Source: Pseudoluteimonas sp047602125 (GTDB lineage Bacteria > Pseudomonadota > Gammaproteobacteria > Xanthomonadales > Xanthomonadaceae). Taken from it: DNA of 64,000 nt. The stretch covers positions 2,480,001 through 2,544,000 of the forward strand of contig JASGIB010000001.1 of the NCBI GenBank assembly GCA_047602125.1. The letters are read 5' to 3'. Positions 30,066-38,239 of the stretch are shown here, in pieces. The translations under genes were made by a program, and so were the position numbers. Each line of letters starts with the position of its first letter. The first letter of the stretch is position 1. The notes beneath the pieces were generated by a model. That model worked only from the letters and a program-made list of their open reading frames with translations. It made no database searches and was not told the origin of the DNA.

Positions 30066-30506
30066 CTATGAACGTGCGGGCTTACGCTTCGTCGAGACGA
30101 CACCCTTGCCACGAAGTCGGTCCATCAACCGCTTCTTGTTGTCCGCACATGCAATGCCTTCGGGCCGGTCCTCAATGCTCTCGATCGCGATCAGCAGTCG
30201 CGACTTGTTTTCATTGAGGCGCTTTTGCAGCGTATCGATCTCGGCCACCTTGGCCTTCAAGGCGTCCAGCAGTTCCTGATGATCCCAACTGCCCTCACCT
30301 AGCGGTAGTAGATGTCGAACCTGTTCCAGTGAAAAACCCGCGCTTTGGGCGCTATCGATAATCTCCAGGATCACCGCCGCCTCTTGTGGGTAAGTGCGGT
30401 AACCATTCGCTTGTCGAGCAACGGACTTGATCAGTCCGGCTTTTTCGTAAAAGCGGATGCGGGACGCCGTCAGGCCTGTGAGCCTGGAAAGCTCTCCAAT
30501 CTTCAT
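30066..30506 (-). CDS. MerR-family transcriptional regulator 1
   Basis: A 146-aa MerR activator: winged helix MKIGELSRLTGLTASRIRFYEKAGLI..., the NGYRTYP wing, and a long dimerisation coiled coil (about 80-115). A single Cys in GIACADN near the C-terminus is placed where effector-sensing cysteines occur and is conserved in paralogue 2 (GMDCAEN). The two MerRs agree along most of their length, including RQANGYRTYP. It is divergent from the alpha/beta hydrolase and precedes the DJ-1 gene. The effector is unknown; an electrophile or carbonyl is inferred from the targets. Confidence 0.9.
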   Translation of the reverse strand: MKIGELSRLTGLTASRIRFYEKAGLIKSVARQANGYRTYPQEAAVILEIIDSAQSAGFSLEQVRHLLPLGEGSWDHQELLDALKAKVAEIDTLQKRLNENKSRLLIAIESIEDRPEGIACADNKKRLMDRLRGKGVVSTKRKPARS

Positions 30507-30528
30507 GTGAATGTGCTTCCGTGAGGTG

Positions 30529-30559
30529 TTGACATTAAAGCTAACTTTAAGCTTATGGT
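30529..30559 (+). promoter_or_regulatory. MerR-type promoter P2 (19-bp spacer) before the alpha/beta hydrolase
   Basis: -35 TTGACA (30529-30534), 19-bp spacer, -10 TATGGT (30554-30559). The spacer contains the perfect dyad TTAAAG-CTAA-CTTTAA (30535-30550). It lies in the divergent gap between merR 1 and the hydrolase, the usual site for a MerR operator that also autoregulates. Confidence 0.8.
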
Positions 30560-30646
30560 GCAGAGCCGGTCAAACGGGAATGCCCTCGCTCCGTTGCAGC
30601 CGACCGCACCACTTCATCACCTCCCGGCACTCAAGGAGACCAACGT

Positions 30647-31480
30647 ATGGCTACCGTGACAACGAAAGACGGCGTCGAAATCTTCTACAAGGACTGGGGT
30701 CCGCGCGATGCCCAGGTCATCCATTTCCACCACGGCTGGCCGCTCAGTTCCGACGACTGGGACGCACAGATGCTGTTCTTCGTGGGCAAGGGCTACAGGG
30801 TCGTCGCGCACGACCGTCGCGGCCACGGCCGCTCCAGCCAGGTGTGGGACGGCCATGACATGGATCACTACGCCGACGACACGGCTGCGGTGGTCGAGAA
30901 ACTCGGCACCCACGGCGCGATGCACGTTGGGCATTCGACCGGCGGCGGCCAGGTGGTGCGCTACATCGCGCGTCACGGGCAGGACAAGGTATCGAAGGCC
31001 GTGCTCATCAGCGCCGTACCTCCGCTGATGGTCAAGACCGCAAGCAACCCGGGCGGAACGCCCAAGGAAGTCTTCGACAACTTCCAGAAGCAAGTCGCCG
31101 AGAACCGGGCGCAGTTCTATTACGACGTTCCCGCAGGTCCCTTCTATGGATACAACCGTCCCGGTGCCAAACCGTCGGAAGGAGTGATCTGGAATTGGTG
31201 GCGCCAAGGCATGATGGGCGGCGCCAAGGCCCAGTACGACGGCATCGTCGCGTTCTCGCAGACTGATTTCACCGAGGACTTGAAGGGCATCACCATCCCT
31301 GTGCTCGTCATCCATGGCGACGACGACCAGGTGGTGCCCTACGCCGACTCGAGCGTGTTGTCGGCGAAGCTCGTCAAGAACGGCACGCTGAAGACCTACA
31401 AGGGCGCACCGCACGGCATTCCGACCACGCACGCCGATCAGGTCAATGCCGATTTGCTGGCGTTCCTCCAACAGAAATAA
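30647..31480 (+). CDS. Alpha/beta hydrolase, non-haem chloroperoxidase-like
   Basis: A 277-aa cytosolic alpha/beta-hydrolase of the cofactor-free haloperoxidase/esterase group. The nucleophile elbow is GHSTGGG, the oxyanion segment HFHHGWPLSSDDW, the acid loop VIHGDDDQVVP, and the catalytic His is in KGAPHGIPTTH. A cap region lies between about 130 and 210. AAGGAG precedes the ATG. Expressed from promoter P2, divergent from MerR 1. In this family, natural activity is usually ester or lactone hydrolysis; chloroperoxidase names are historical. Confidence 0.88.
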   Translation: MATVTTKDGVEIFYKDWGPRDAQVIHFHHGWPLSSDDWDAQMLFFVGKGYRVVAHDRRGHGRSSQVWDGHDMDHYADDTAAVVEKLGTHGAMHVGHSTGGGQVVRYIARHGQDKVSKAVLISAVPPLMVKTASNPGGTPKEVFDNFQKQVAENRAQFYYDVPAGPFYGYNRPGAKPSEGVIWNWWRQGMMGGAKAQYDGIVAFSQTDFTEDLKGITIPVLVIHGDDDQVVPYADSSVLSAKLVKNGTLKTYKGAPHGIPTTHADQVNADLLAFLQQK

Positions 31481-31498
31481 TCGAAGTCGACACGAAGA

Positions 31499-31527
31499 AC
31501 ACGCCCCGCGCTGGTTGCGGGGCGTGT
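31499..31527 (+). terminator. Perfect 11-bp hairpin after the hydrolase gene
   Basis: ACACGCCCCGC and its exact complement are separated by 7 bases, 18 bp after the hydrolase stop. No T-run follows. It is either a terminator or a partial transcription barrier, since the next gene starts only 20 bp later in the same direction. Confidence 0.6.
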
Positions 31528-31547
31528 GCTGAGAAACAAGGGAAACA

Positions 31548-32480
31548 ATGCAAACGATATTGGGCGCGAACGGCCAGATCGCCGTGGAACTGGCGCGTGA
31601 ATTGAACCGCAACTACACCAGTGACTTGCGCTTGGTGAGCAGGAATCCGCGCAAGGTCAACGCCACCGATACCCTGCTGGCGGCCGATTTGCTTGATGCC
31701 GGGCAGACCGCAAAGGCGGTCGAGGGCAGCAGCATTGTCTATTTCACGGCAGGCCTGCCGCCAGACACCGAGTTGTGGGAGAAGCAGTTCCCAACGATGC
31801 TCAAGAATGCCCTCGACGCAGCCCGTGCTACGGGCGCGAAGTTCGCCTACTTCGACAATACTTACATGTACCCGCAGGATGCCCGGCTGCTGACGGAAAG
31901 CACCGAGTTTGCGCCGGTTGGACGGAAAGGGCGTGTCCGTGCGCGCATGGCCACAATGGTGCTGGAGGAAATGGCGCGCGGCGAGATCCCGGTGCTCATT
32001 GGTCGCGCGCCTGAGTTCTACGGCCCAGGCAAGACCCAGAGTTTCACGAATGCGCTCGTGACGGACAAGTTGAAAGAGGGGAAGAAACCCCGTGTTCCGG
32101 TCCGCGACGATACGCGCCGCACGCTGGTCTGGACGCCTGATGCAAGCCGCGGGCTGGCCAAGCTCGGGAATACGCCAGACGCATACGGACAGACCTGGCA
32201 TCTGCCCTGCTGCGATGACCGACAGACGTACAAGCAATTCGTCACGATGGCCAGCCAAGTCTTCGGGCGCGAGCCGTCCTATGCAGTCATCGGCAAGTGG
32301 GCGCTGACCGCCGCCGGGCTGTTCTCGAGGCAGGTGCGCGAGATCAGGGAACTGCTGCCCCGCTATGAGCAGGACAACCTTTTCGATTCCACGAAGTTCA
32401 AGCGCCGGTTCCCCGAGTTCAAGGTCACGACTTATCGAGAGGGCCTGGAGCTGATCCGGCAGGAAACGTCAGGCAAGTAG
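31548..32480 (+). CDS. NAD(P)-dependent epimerase/dehydratase-like protein (atypical SDR)
   Basis: A 310-aa Rossmann protein. The N-terminus TILGANGQIAVELARELN has the atypical-SDR dinucleotide motif, and YFDNTYMYPQ occupies the active-site Tyr region, though a clear YxxxK is missing. C-terminal part resembles substrate-binding domains of epimerases and NmrA-like proteins. Preceded by a hairpin and GGGAAACA before the ATG. Co-oriented with the hydrolase, so it may be part of the same transcript. The reaction is unknown; reductive removal of a reactive carbonyl is one possibility. Confidence 0.7.
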   Translation: MQTILGANGQIAVELARELNRNYTSDLRLVSRNPRKVNATDTLLAADLLDAGQTAKAVEGSSIVYFTAGLPPDTELWEKQFPTMLKNALDAARATGAKFAYFDNTYMYPQDARLLTESTEFAPVGRKGRVRARMATMVLEEMARGEIPVLIGRAPEFYGPGKTQSFTNALVTDKLKEGKKPRVPVRDDTRRTLVWTPDASRGLAKLGNTPDAYGQTWHLPCCDDRQTYKQFVTMASQVFGREPSYAVIGKWALTAAGLFSRQVREIRELLPRYEQDNLFDSTKFKRRFPEFKVTTYREGLELIRQETSGK

Positions 32481-32507
32481 ATACTTCGGCGCTTGCCTGA
32501 TGGGCAC

Positions 32508-33587
32508 CTAGACGATCTGCAGAGGCCCTGATCCGGGCAGGTGCGTTACCAGATCGGCACCCATCAGTCTGGCCGGCGTGTAGGCGCCGCCTGCGGGCCG
32601 GACCGTCATCAGGTGGTCGACCACGGCCAGCGAGCCGGTGATGGTCAGGCTGTAGCCGTTGGTGGTGCGGATGCGCGCGGTCCTTTTGTCGCCACGACTG
32701 TTGATGGCTTCGCCCCAGACGAAGGTGGGCATCTGCGCGCGCTTTTCCTCGCTTGGGCCCTTCACCGTCTTGCCGATATGCGCCTTGATCAGCTTCTGGA
32801 CCCACGTGAGCCCCAGCAGCGGTCGGACATGGTTGGCGCGCCTGGCGCTTGCGATCATGCGGGGCGAGCCGGGGATGAACACCTTGATGTTCGGAATGCC
32901 GGTGGTGTGGTAGGCGGTGGACACGTCGCCCCAAGGGATCGTCATCGCCTCCTTCTTGCCGTCGCCGAAGTCGATGCGGCGCACCTCGTAGGCCAGCGGC
33001 ACGGTGACGATCTTCCCGTCGCGCCGCACCTTGCCGCCTTGGGCCAGCCCCTCGACCGAGGTCTTGGCGGTGCCGGGCGAGAAGCCCGAGCGCGAGTCGA
33101 AGCCCAATGCGAGATGCGTCGCATCCGGCAGCGCCTCTTTCAGCGCGGCGGCCACGCAGTCGGTGGGGATGACGTCGAAGCCCACGCCGGGACAGATCAC
33201 CACGCCGGCGTTCCTTGCGCGGGCATCGAGCAACTGCGCGTGCTCGAACACGGCGATCTCGCCGGTGATGTCCAGGTAATGCGCGCGGGCGCGCAGGCAC
33301 GCATCCATCATCGGCGCAGCAGTGGCCGAGAATGGACCGGCGCAGTTCAAGACCAGTGTATGGCCCTGGATCTGCTCAGCGAGCACTGCCGCGTCGTCGA
33401 GGCCGAAAACACGAGCCTCCAGCCCCAGCTCGCGTGCCAGCGCCTCGACGCTTTCGCGCCTGCGACCCGCCAGCACCGGCTTTAGCCCGCGCTTAGCCGC
33501 CTCGCGGGCGATCAGTTCCCCGGTATAGCCATTCGCGCCATAGATCATCCAGGGTGCGCGCTCGGGACTGCCGCTTTGCTCGCTCAT
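32508..33587 (-). CDS. Saccharopine dehydrogenase-like NAD(P)-binding oxidoreductase
   Basis: A 359-aa protein with an N-terminal Rossmann fold: MIYGANGYTGELIAREAAKRG, then VLAGRRRESVEALARELG. The segment LVLNCAGPFSATAAPMMDAC matches the saccharopine dehydrogenase/trans-acting enoyl reductase family, and a C-terminal domain follows. The ATG at 33587 gives the short natural N-terminus. It is the last gene of the P3 operon with the ADC-like, ALDH and MerR 2 genes, 50 bp downstream of MerR 2. Substrate unknown. Confidence 0.75.
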   Translation of the reverse strand: MSEQSGSPERAPWMIYGANGYTGELIAREAAKRGLKPVLAGRRRESVEALARELGLEARVFGLDDAAVLAEQIQGHTLVLNCAGPFSATAAPMMDACLRARAHYLDITGEIAVFEHAQLLDARARNAGVVICPGVGFDVIPTDCVAAALKEALPDATHLALGFDSRSGFSPGTAKTSVEGLAQGGKVRRDGKIVTVPLAYEVRRIDFGDGKKEAMTIPWGDVSTAYHTTGIPNIKVFIPGSPRMIASARRANHVRPLLGLTWVQKLIKAHIGKTVKGPSEEKRAQMPTFVWGEAINSRGDKRTARIRTTNGYSLTITGSLAVVDHLMTVRPAGGAYTPARLMGADLVTHLPGSGPLQIV

Positions 33588-33637
33588 CAAATCGGTCCTG
33601 TTTGGGAGATGGAACAGTGCCCTGACGGGTGGAACCA

Positions 33638-34093
33638 TCATGAGCCGCGTGGGCGGCTCGCACGAGGCTTGGGCGACAGACTCGGCTGAGCGGCCACGTG
33701 CATTTCCGACAGCACCCGCCTGGCGTTCTCGGCGCAATCCATTCCGGCAGGTTTGGCTTCAATCTGGGCCAGCAGCGCAAGCAGATGCGCTCTGTTCTCG
33801 GCGAGCTGGACTTGCAATGCCTCGATGTCCTGCACCTTGCGGCGCAGACTGCCCATCAGGTCACCATATTCCATCGTGGCCAACTCATTGGGCAGCAACG
33901 CGCGCAGCTCGTCCAGGCTGAAGCCTGCTTTTTGCGCGGCAGCAATCAGTTGGAGCACAAGAACCGCATCTTCGGGATAGGTGCGGTAGCCATTGGCCTG
34001 TCGTTCCACCGCCTTCAGTAGGCCAATGCGCTCATAAAAGCGGATACGCGACGGCGCGAGGCTCGTGCGTTGCGCGAGCTCTCCGATCTTCAC
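33638..34093 (-). CDS. MerR-family transcriptional regulator 2
   Basis: A 151-aa MerR protein: MKIGELAQRTSLAPSRIRFYERIGLL winged helix with RQANGYRTYPEDA wing, a coiled coil, and the Cys motif GMDCAEN parallel to regulator 1. Its start overlaps the aldehyde dehydrogenase stop by 4 bp, so it is produced from the operon it would regulate, a positive-feedback layout. Full-length, with a basic tail of about 15 residues. Probably binds the same dyad type as MerR 1, so the two may cross-talk. Confidence 0.9.
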   Translation of the reverse strand: MKIGELAQRTSLAPSRIRFYERIGLLKAVERQANGYRTYPEDAVLVLQLIAAAQKAGFSLDELRALLPNELATMEYGDLMGSLRRKVQDIEALQVQLAENRAHLLALLAQIEAKPAGMDCAENARRVLSEMHVAAQPSLSPKPRASRPRGS

Positions 34094-35523
34094 GACGATG
34101 ACGCCTTGGCTTTCCCCAATGTGAGCGAGATTGCCATGTCGGCGAGTTTTCCGAAGGGCGCATGCAACAGGCCTAGGAAGTTCCAGCGGCCCTGCACGAA
34201 GACACCCTTGGCGTGGCTCATCGCACGGAAGCCCTCGATACCGTGGTAGGCACCCATGCCGCTCGGGCCCACGCCGCCAAAGGGCAGATCGTCTTGTGCG
34301 AAGTGGATCAGGGTGTTGTTGATGCCTGCGTTGCCCGAGGTGGTGCGCTCAAGCAGTCTGGCGCAGTCATCGTCTTCCTCTCCGAAGTAGTAGAGAGCGA
34401 GCGGTCGCGGTCGCGCATTCACGTAGGCGATGGCCTCGTTGATGGTGCGATAGCTGCGCACAGGCAGGATAGGGCCGAAGATTTCCTCATTCAGGATGGG
34501 CGCGTCGTCGCGCGCATTGACGACGAGCGTCGGCACCAGGGTGCGCTCGCGTTCTGGCATGTTGACTGGGCGCTCGCCGATTTCGATCACGCGCGCACCG
34601 TTGCTGCGTGCGTCATCAACCAGCCCGCGCAGCCGCTCGTGGTGGTGGCCACTGATGATGGTGGTGTAGTCGCGGCTGGCGGGGCCGTCCGGGTAGAAGC
34701 GCTGGACGGTCGCAACGTATTGGCTGACGAACGCGTCCACGTCGCCTTCGTGCACCAGCGCGTAGTCCGGCGCGATGCAGGTCTGGCCGGCGTTGGACAG
34801 CTTGCCGTACACGATGCTGCTCAGGGTGTGATCGTTGACGTGGCCACGTGCCACGATGGCGGGGCTCTTGCCGCCCAGCTCCAGGGTCACGGGTACAAGG
34901 TTGTCGCTGGCGGCGCGCATCACCTTGCGGCCGACCTGCGTGCTGCCCGTAAACAGCAGGTGATCGAAGGGCAGCGCGCTGAAGGCAGCGCCGACCTCGG
35001 GACCGCCCAGTACCAAGGCCACCTCATTTTCTGCGAAGGCCTCGCTCAGCATCCGCCGCAGTGCCTCGCTGGTGCGCGGGGTCAGCTCCGATGGTTTGAG
35101 CATGGCGCGATTGCCCGCGGCAAGGGCGGTGGCGAGTGGCACCAGGGTGAGGGAGATGGGGTAGTTCCACGGCGCCATCACGCCCACGACGCCAAGCGGC
35201 TGGTACTCGACGTAGGCGCGTCCCGCGCGGTAGGAGAAATGCACGTGGCGGCGCCCGCGCTTCATGAAGCGGCGCAGGTGGCTGGAGAGGTAGTCGATGG
35301 CCTGGATGACGCACGTCAGCTCCATGATGTCGGTCTCATGGCGCGAGCGGTTGCCGAAATCCGCGCTGACTGCATCCTTGAGCGCTTCGCGATGCGCGAG
35401 CACGGCGGCGCGCAGCCGGGCGAGTCGTTCTTTGCGCAGCCGCAGGCCCGGCGGGCCGTCTTCGTGGAATGCGTGGCGCTGCCGACTTAGCAAGTCGGGC
35501 ATTTGGGCGTTGTCTTCGGTCAT
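34090..35523 (-). CDS. Aldehyde dehydrogenase, coniferyl-aldehyde type
   Basis: An NAD(P)-dependent aldehyde dehydrogenase, 477 aa. The catalytic Cys lies in NAGQTCIAPDYALV, the general base Glu in LELGGKSP, and the NAD-binding Asn in VVGVMAPWNYPISLT. These strings match the CalB-like coniferyl aldehyde dehydrogenase group. Membrane-proximal C-terminal hydrophobic residues (LLHAPFGKLADMAISLTLG) resemble the fatty aldehyde dehydrogenase tail. Oxidises an aromatic or long-chain aldehyde; the exact substrate is unknown. Second gene in the P3 operon. Confidence 0.88.
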   Translation of the reverse strand: MTEDNAQMPDLLSRQRHAFHEDGPPGLRLRKERLARLRAAVLAHREALKDAVSADFGNRSRHETDIMELTCVIQAIDYLSSHLRRFMKRGRRHVHFSYRAGRAYVEYQPLGVVGVMAPWNYPISLTLVPLATALAAGNRAMLKPSELTPRTSEALRRMLSEAFAENEVALVLGGPEVGAAFSALPFDHLLFTGSTQVGRKVMRAASDNLVPVTLELGGKSPAIVARGHVNDHTLSSIVYGKLSNAGQTCIAPDYALVHEGDVDAFVSQYVATVQRFYPDGPASRDYTTIISGHHHERLRGLVDDARSNGARVIEIGERPVNMPERERTLVPTLVVNARDDAPILNEEIFGPILPVRSYRTINEAIAYVNARPRPLALYYFGEEDDDCARLLERTTSGNAGINNTLIHFAQDDLPFGGVGPSGMGAYHGIEGFRAMSHAKGVFVQGRWNFLGLLHAPFGKLADMAISLTLGKAKASSS

Positions 35524-35554
35524 ACCGTCTTCTCCCGGTTTCCGTTGGCCGCGG

Positions 35555-36529
35555 TCAACGGTCGGGCTTGAGTGGCTTGGGCGCGTACAGCGCCGCCTGG
35601 AAGTCGGGGACGTACTCGTACTTGACCATCTTTCTCAGCTCCACCGACTTGATGAGGCGCGAGAGGCTGCCATCCGTCAGCGCCAGCTTCACGGCATCCG
35701 CGCTGGACGTGCTGGCGTGCCGCAACTGGCGGGCGGTGGTATAACCAGTGGTCAGTTGCCCTTGGCTGTCGATGTTCGTGAAACTGTTCGTCACCAGGCT
35801 TTCTTTGCTGGAAGAGACGTTGAGCTTTCGCGTTTCCAGCGTGATGTCCAGCTCCTGGGTTTCGCTGTCGAAGATCTTGACGACAACGTTATTTCCACTC
35901 TCGTCGTAGTCGATGCGCGTCAGCCACTTGGGCAGGTTGTAGCCGACCACGCCTCGCACTCGCGCCAGTTCCGTATTGACGGGCAACTTCAGTACGTAGC
36001 CCCAGAAATCTTTGGAAGATGACTGGCGCATCAGTGAAAGCGGCCCCCAGCTCGACGAGCCTGGCTTGCTGGTGACGACGGACAGGCCGATCTCGTTGTA
36101 GCTGTCGTTGTCGCAGTAGTGGTAAGCGTAGGCGGTCAGCGCGACAACGCCTCTGCCCGGCCACACTTGCAGCGGCTGCACCTCCTTCAGGACCTCGGGC
36201 GGCATCAGTTCCCGCAGCCGTGCCAGATCGGCGGTGAAGATGGCCGTTACACGGCTGTTTTCGTAATAGAAGTTCGGCGAGTAGCTTTCGAAGCCGATAT
36301 CGACCTTTTTCTTGGCGATCCCCTTGAACCAGCTCAGGTCGGTGTCCGGCGACTCGGCCGCGATGACGGAAAGCGGCGGGTTGGAGCGGAAGCGGTCGTA
36401 CAGACCACCCTTCACCACGGGGACATCGTGGCCGCCGATCTTGATTACCGTGGTCTCGGGCGCTTGAGCGAATGAGGCCGTCGCCAGCGGGCATGCGCCG
36501 AAGATGGCGGCCGGGGAGGAGATCTTCAT
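35555..36529 (-). CDS. Exported acetoacetate-decarboxylase-family protein
   Basis: A 324-aa protein with an N-terminal signal-like segment (about 1-23, ending in ATASFAQA), which is unusual for the family since acetoacetate decarboxylases are cytosolic. The core has LWQVWPGRGVVALTAYAY-like and YNEIGLSVVTS strings of the ADC fold; the catalytic Lys of true decarboxylases is not obvious in the matching place (SLMRQSSSKDFWGY region), so activity is uncertain. First gene of the P3 operon, with a 28-nt predicted leader from P3. It may bind or convert a small ketone-like ligand. Confidence 0.7.
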   Translation of the reverse strand: MKISSPAAIFGACPLATASFAQAPETTVIKIGGHDVPVVKGGLYDRFRSNPPLSVIAAESPDTDLSWFKGIAKKKVDIGFESYSPNFYYENSRVTAIFTADLARLRELMPPEVLKEVQPLQVWPGRGVVALTAYAYHYCDNDSYNEIGLSVVTSKPGSSSWGPLSLMRQSSSKDFWGYVLKLPVNTELARVRGVVGYNLPKWLTRIDYDESGNNVVVKIFDSETQELDITLETRKLNVSSSKESLVTNSFTNIDSQGQLTTGYTTARQLRHASTSSADAVKLALTDGSLSRLIKSVELRKMVKYEYVPDFQAALYAPKPLKPDR

Positions 36530-36563
36530 GTGTTGCCTCGGAGAGGAAATGCCATCGCCGAAG

Positions 36564-36594
36564 AGCATAAGTTTCAAGTTGACTTCAAGGTCAA
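36564..36594 (-). promoter_or_regulatory. MerR-type promoter P3 (19-bp spacer) before the four-gene operon
   Basis: On the minus strand, -35 TTGACC (36589-36594), 19-bp spacer, -10 TATGCT (36564-36569). The spacer carries an AAGT/ACTT dyad and aligns with P1 in 15 of 19 positions by eye. It drives the ADC-like, ALDH, MerR 2 and saccharopine-dehydrogenase-like genes. Confidence 0.75.
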
Positions 36595-36969
36595 GCCCCG
36601 TATTGGCTTCCGCACAAGGCTGGGTTTCGAGCGCGGCGGTCGTGAACTGGAGGTGCGCGTCGAAGGTCGGGAAACGATCAATACTTCGCCGCACACGAAG
36701 AAAAGAGCGGCTAGTGCAGGTGTTCGAAAATTGATGCCCACCGATTCCGCAATCACCTCAATTACTAGAACCACCGGCTCCCTTCGTCGGTGTTCTCGCG
36801 GCTGCTGGATGCGTTGCGGGTTCGCGTTAGCAACTGATCGCTACCTAGGAGCGTCAGCTTCTGGCCGGAAATCGCCAGTGTTTGTGGCTGCAGATCGGTA
36901 TTGGCTAGCTGATCGCAATAGGTCGGTCCTAGTGATCAATTCCACTGGTGTGCACAGTTGACTGACCGG
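36595..36969. other. 375-bp gap with no recognisable gene
   Basis: Between P3 and the XRE regulator I see no credible reading frame on either strand: all frames are short, without start signals or known motifs. Base composition is lower in GC than the flanks, consistent with remnants of mobile DNA. Confidence 0.4.
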
Positions 36970-37272
36970 TTAGACGCTTGCCGCTTGATCGCGTTCTTGG
37001 TCGGACATGCGCGATAGCGCCAGGATCGCATCTGCTATAGCTGGCGTCTCCGCCAGAAGATATGCGACAGGCACTTCCAGGACTTCGGCCAGCTTTTGCA
37101 GGTTGTCGAACCCGACAGCAGTGACCTGATGCTCGTAGCGGTTGATGCGGGAAGAGCCCTTTTCCTTGCCGAGCCCCATCAGATCTCCCAATGCGCGCTG
37201 GCTGAGGCCACGCAACTCTCTCGCCTGAACTAGGCGGGCGGCAAAAAGGGCGCGGGCAGTCGGCTTCGTCAC
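36970..37272 (-). CDS. XRE-family transcriptional regulator
   Basis: A 100-aa Cro/C1-type repressor. The helix-turn-helix QRALGDLMGLGKEKGSSRINRYEHQ (here with an unusually long turn, G-K-E-K-G) is followed by VGFDNLQKLAEVLEVPVAYLLAE, the standard second half of the domain. Divergent from the HTH gene at 37377, with a dyad between them. Such pairs are typical of integrative elements or addiction modules; no integrase or toxin is visible. Confidence 0.85.
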   Translation of the reverse strand: MTKPTARALFAARLVQARELRGLSQRALGDLMGLGKEKGSSRINRYEHQVTAVGFDNLQKLAEVLEVPVAYLLAETPAIADAILALSRMSDQERDQAASV

Positions 37273-37330
37273 TCGGGCATCGGCTATGCGAATACCCGGA
37301 GGATGGCGAACCCTCTCTCTTTGCGGCAGA

Positions 37331-37349
37331 CTCTATTCTCAAGATAGAG
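37331..37349. promoter_or_regulatory. Dyad operator between the divergent regulators
   Basis: CTCTAT-N7-ATAGAG lies 28 bp before the plus-strand gene and about 60 bp before the XRE gene. It is the only perfect dyad in the intergenic region and is a plausible XRE binding site. Confidence 0.45.
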
Positions 37350-37376
37350 GGTGAGGCAACAGTCTCAGGAAGCCGG

Positions 37377-37772
37377 ATGGAGCACATCGAGCATCCATCG
37401 CCAGACGAGCAGTTCCGACAGGAGATCGAAGAGGCCAGGCTTGGGCTCAGGCCCTATGTCTCCCGCAAGGCTGCAGCCTGGTATCTGGGCGTGCACCACG
37501 TAACGCTGTCCAAGATGCACTGTCGTGGTGATGGGCCGAGGACGGTGGTCTACAACCCCCGAAGTGCTCGCAATGCCCGGAAGCTTTATCGGGTTGAAGA
37601 CTTGGACAAATGGGCCAAGGAGCGAGGAGTGACGGGGGAGGGCGACAGGAGGGCGTTGGCCGAACTTCTCAGGATGCGCCACGAGGTGGAGCGGCTTCGG
37701 TTGCGGGCCGAGATGGGGGAGTTGCGCAGGGAAGTTGCACGCCTGAAGAGGAGAGCGGGCGACGTCGATTGA
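37377..37772 (+). CDS. Helix-turn-helix protein with coiled coil (AlpA/excisionase-like)
   Basis: A 131-aa protein, probably DNA-binding. The motif YVSRKAAAWYLGVHHVTLSKM looks like a winged-helix/MerR-like HTH of the excisionase type, followed by a small-wing region RKLYRVEDLDKWAKERG. From about 90 to 125 a basic and acidic heptad-like coiled coil (RMRHEVERLRLRAEMGEL) should mediate oligomers. No other mobile-element gene is adjacent. It may be a surviving excisionase or a regulator; uncertain. Confidence 0.65.
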   Translation: MEHIEHPSPDEQFRQEIEEARLGLRPYVSRKAAAWYLGVHHVTLSKMHCRGDGPRTVVYNPRSARNARKLYRVEDLDKWAKERGVTGEGDRRALAELLRMRHEVERLRLRAEMGELRREVARLKRRAGDVD

Positions 37773-38239
37773 ATTGCTGATGACACTCCAATAGTGATGG
37801 AGACTGCTCATGGCTCATCGCAACGGAACGATTGAAGCCTTGGCGCGTTAGCCGGTGGAAGTCATGCGTTAACGCAAAAAGTCTCCAGGAAGTCTCCACG
37901 GATCCCGGAAGTCGATGTCTGAAAATTTCCCGGCCTTTTGAATCAGCAGCTTAACTTGCGCCCTGGACAACCCCCGGATGGTGCTTCATCAGGGGCGTGT
38001 GTTCGGCGGACATCGTGCACGGGCGTCGGCGAGGCCCGATAGTGTGCCCGAGCGCCGCGCCCACTGCGCGCCGCGTCGGCTATCCCATGCCTGTTTGCGG
38101 CATTCCGGGCCTCGGCACGCCGCGGATGCGTGCGCCGCGTCCGCAAGATATGCCCCGGCGTTCGGAACCATGGGGAATTAACACCCGCGGATTTCGCCGT
38201 GCGCAGGATGTCGCCACGCCCCCGCGCAAGGACCCCACG
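37773..38239. other. 467-bp gap, right edge of the accessory block
   Basis: No gene is supported. The first 150 bp contain the near-repeat AAGTCTCC(A/G)... twice (around 37878 and 37891), after which the GC content rises to the chromosomal level. This is where I would place the right boundary of the accessory block; no integrase attachment site can be identified. Confidence 0.4.

Noticed and set aside
36530..36961. 143-residue plus-strand frame after the P3 promoter
   Set aside because: It overlaps the promoter P3, lacks any known motif, and begins inside the ADC-like gene region on the opposite strand.
36970..37772. Prophage
   Set aside because: Only a repressor-like and an excisionase-like gene are present; no integrase, replication or structural genes.
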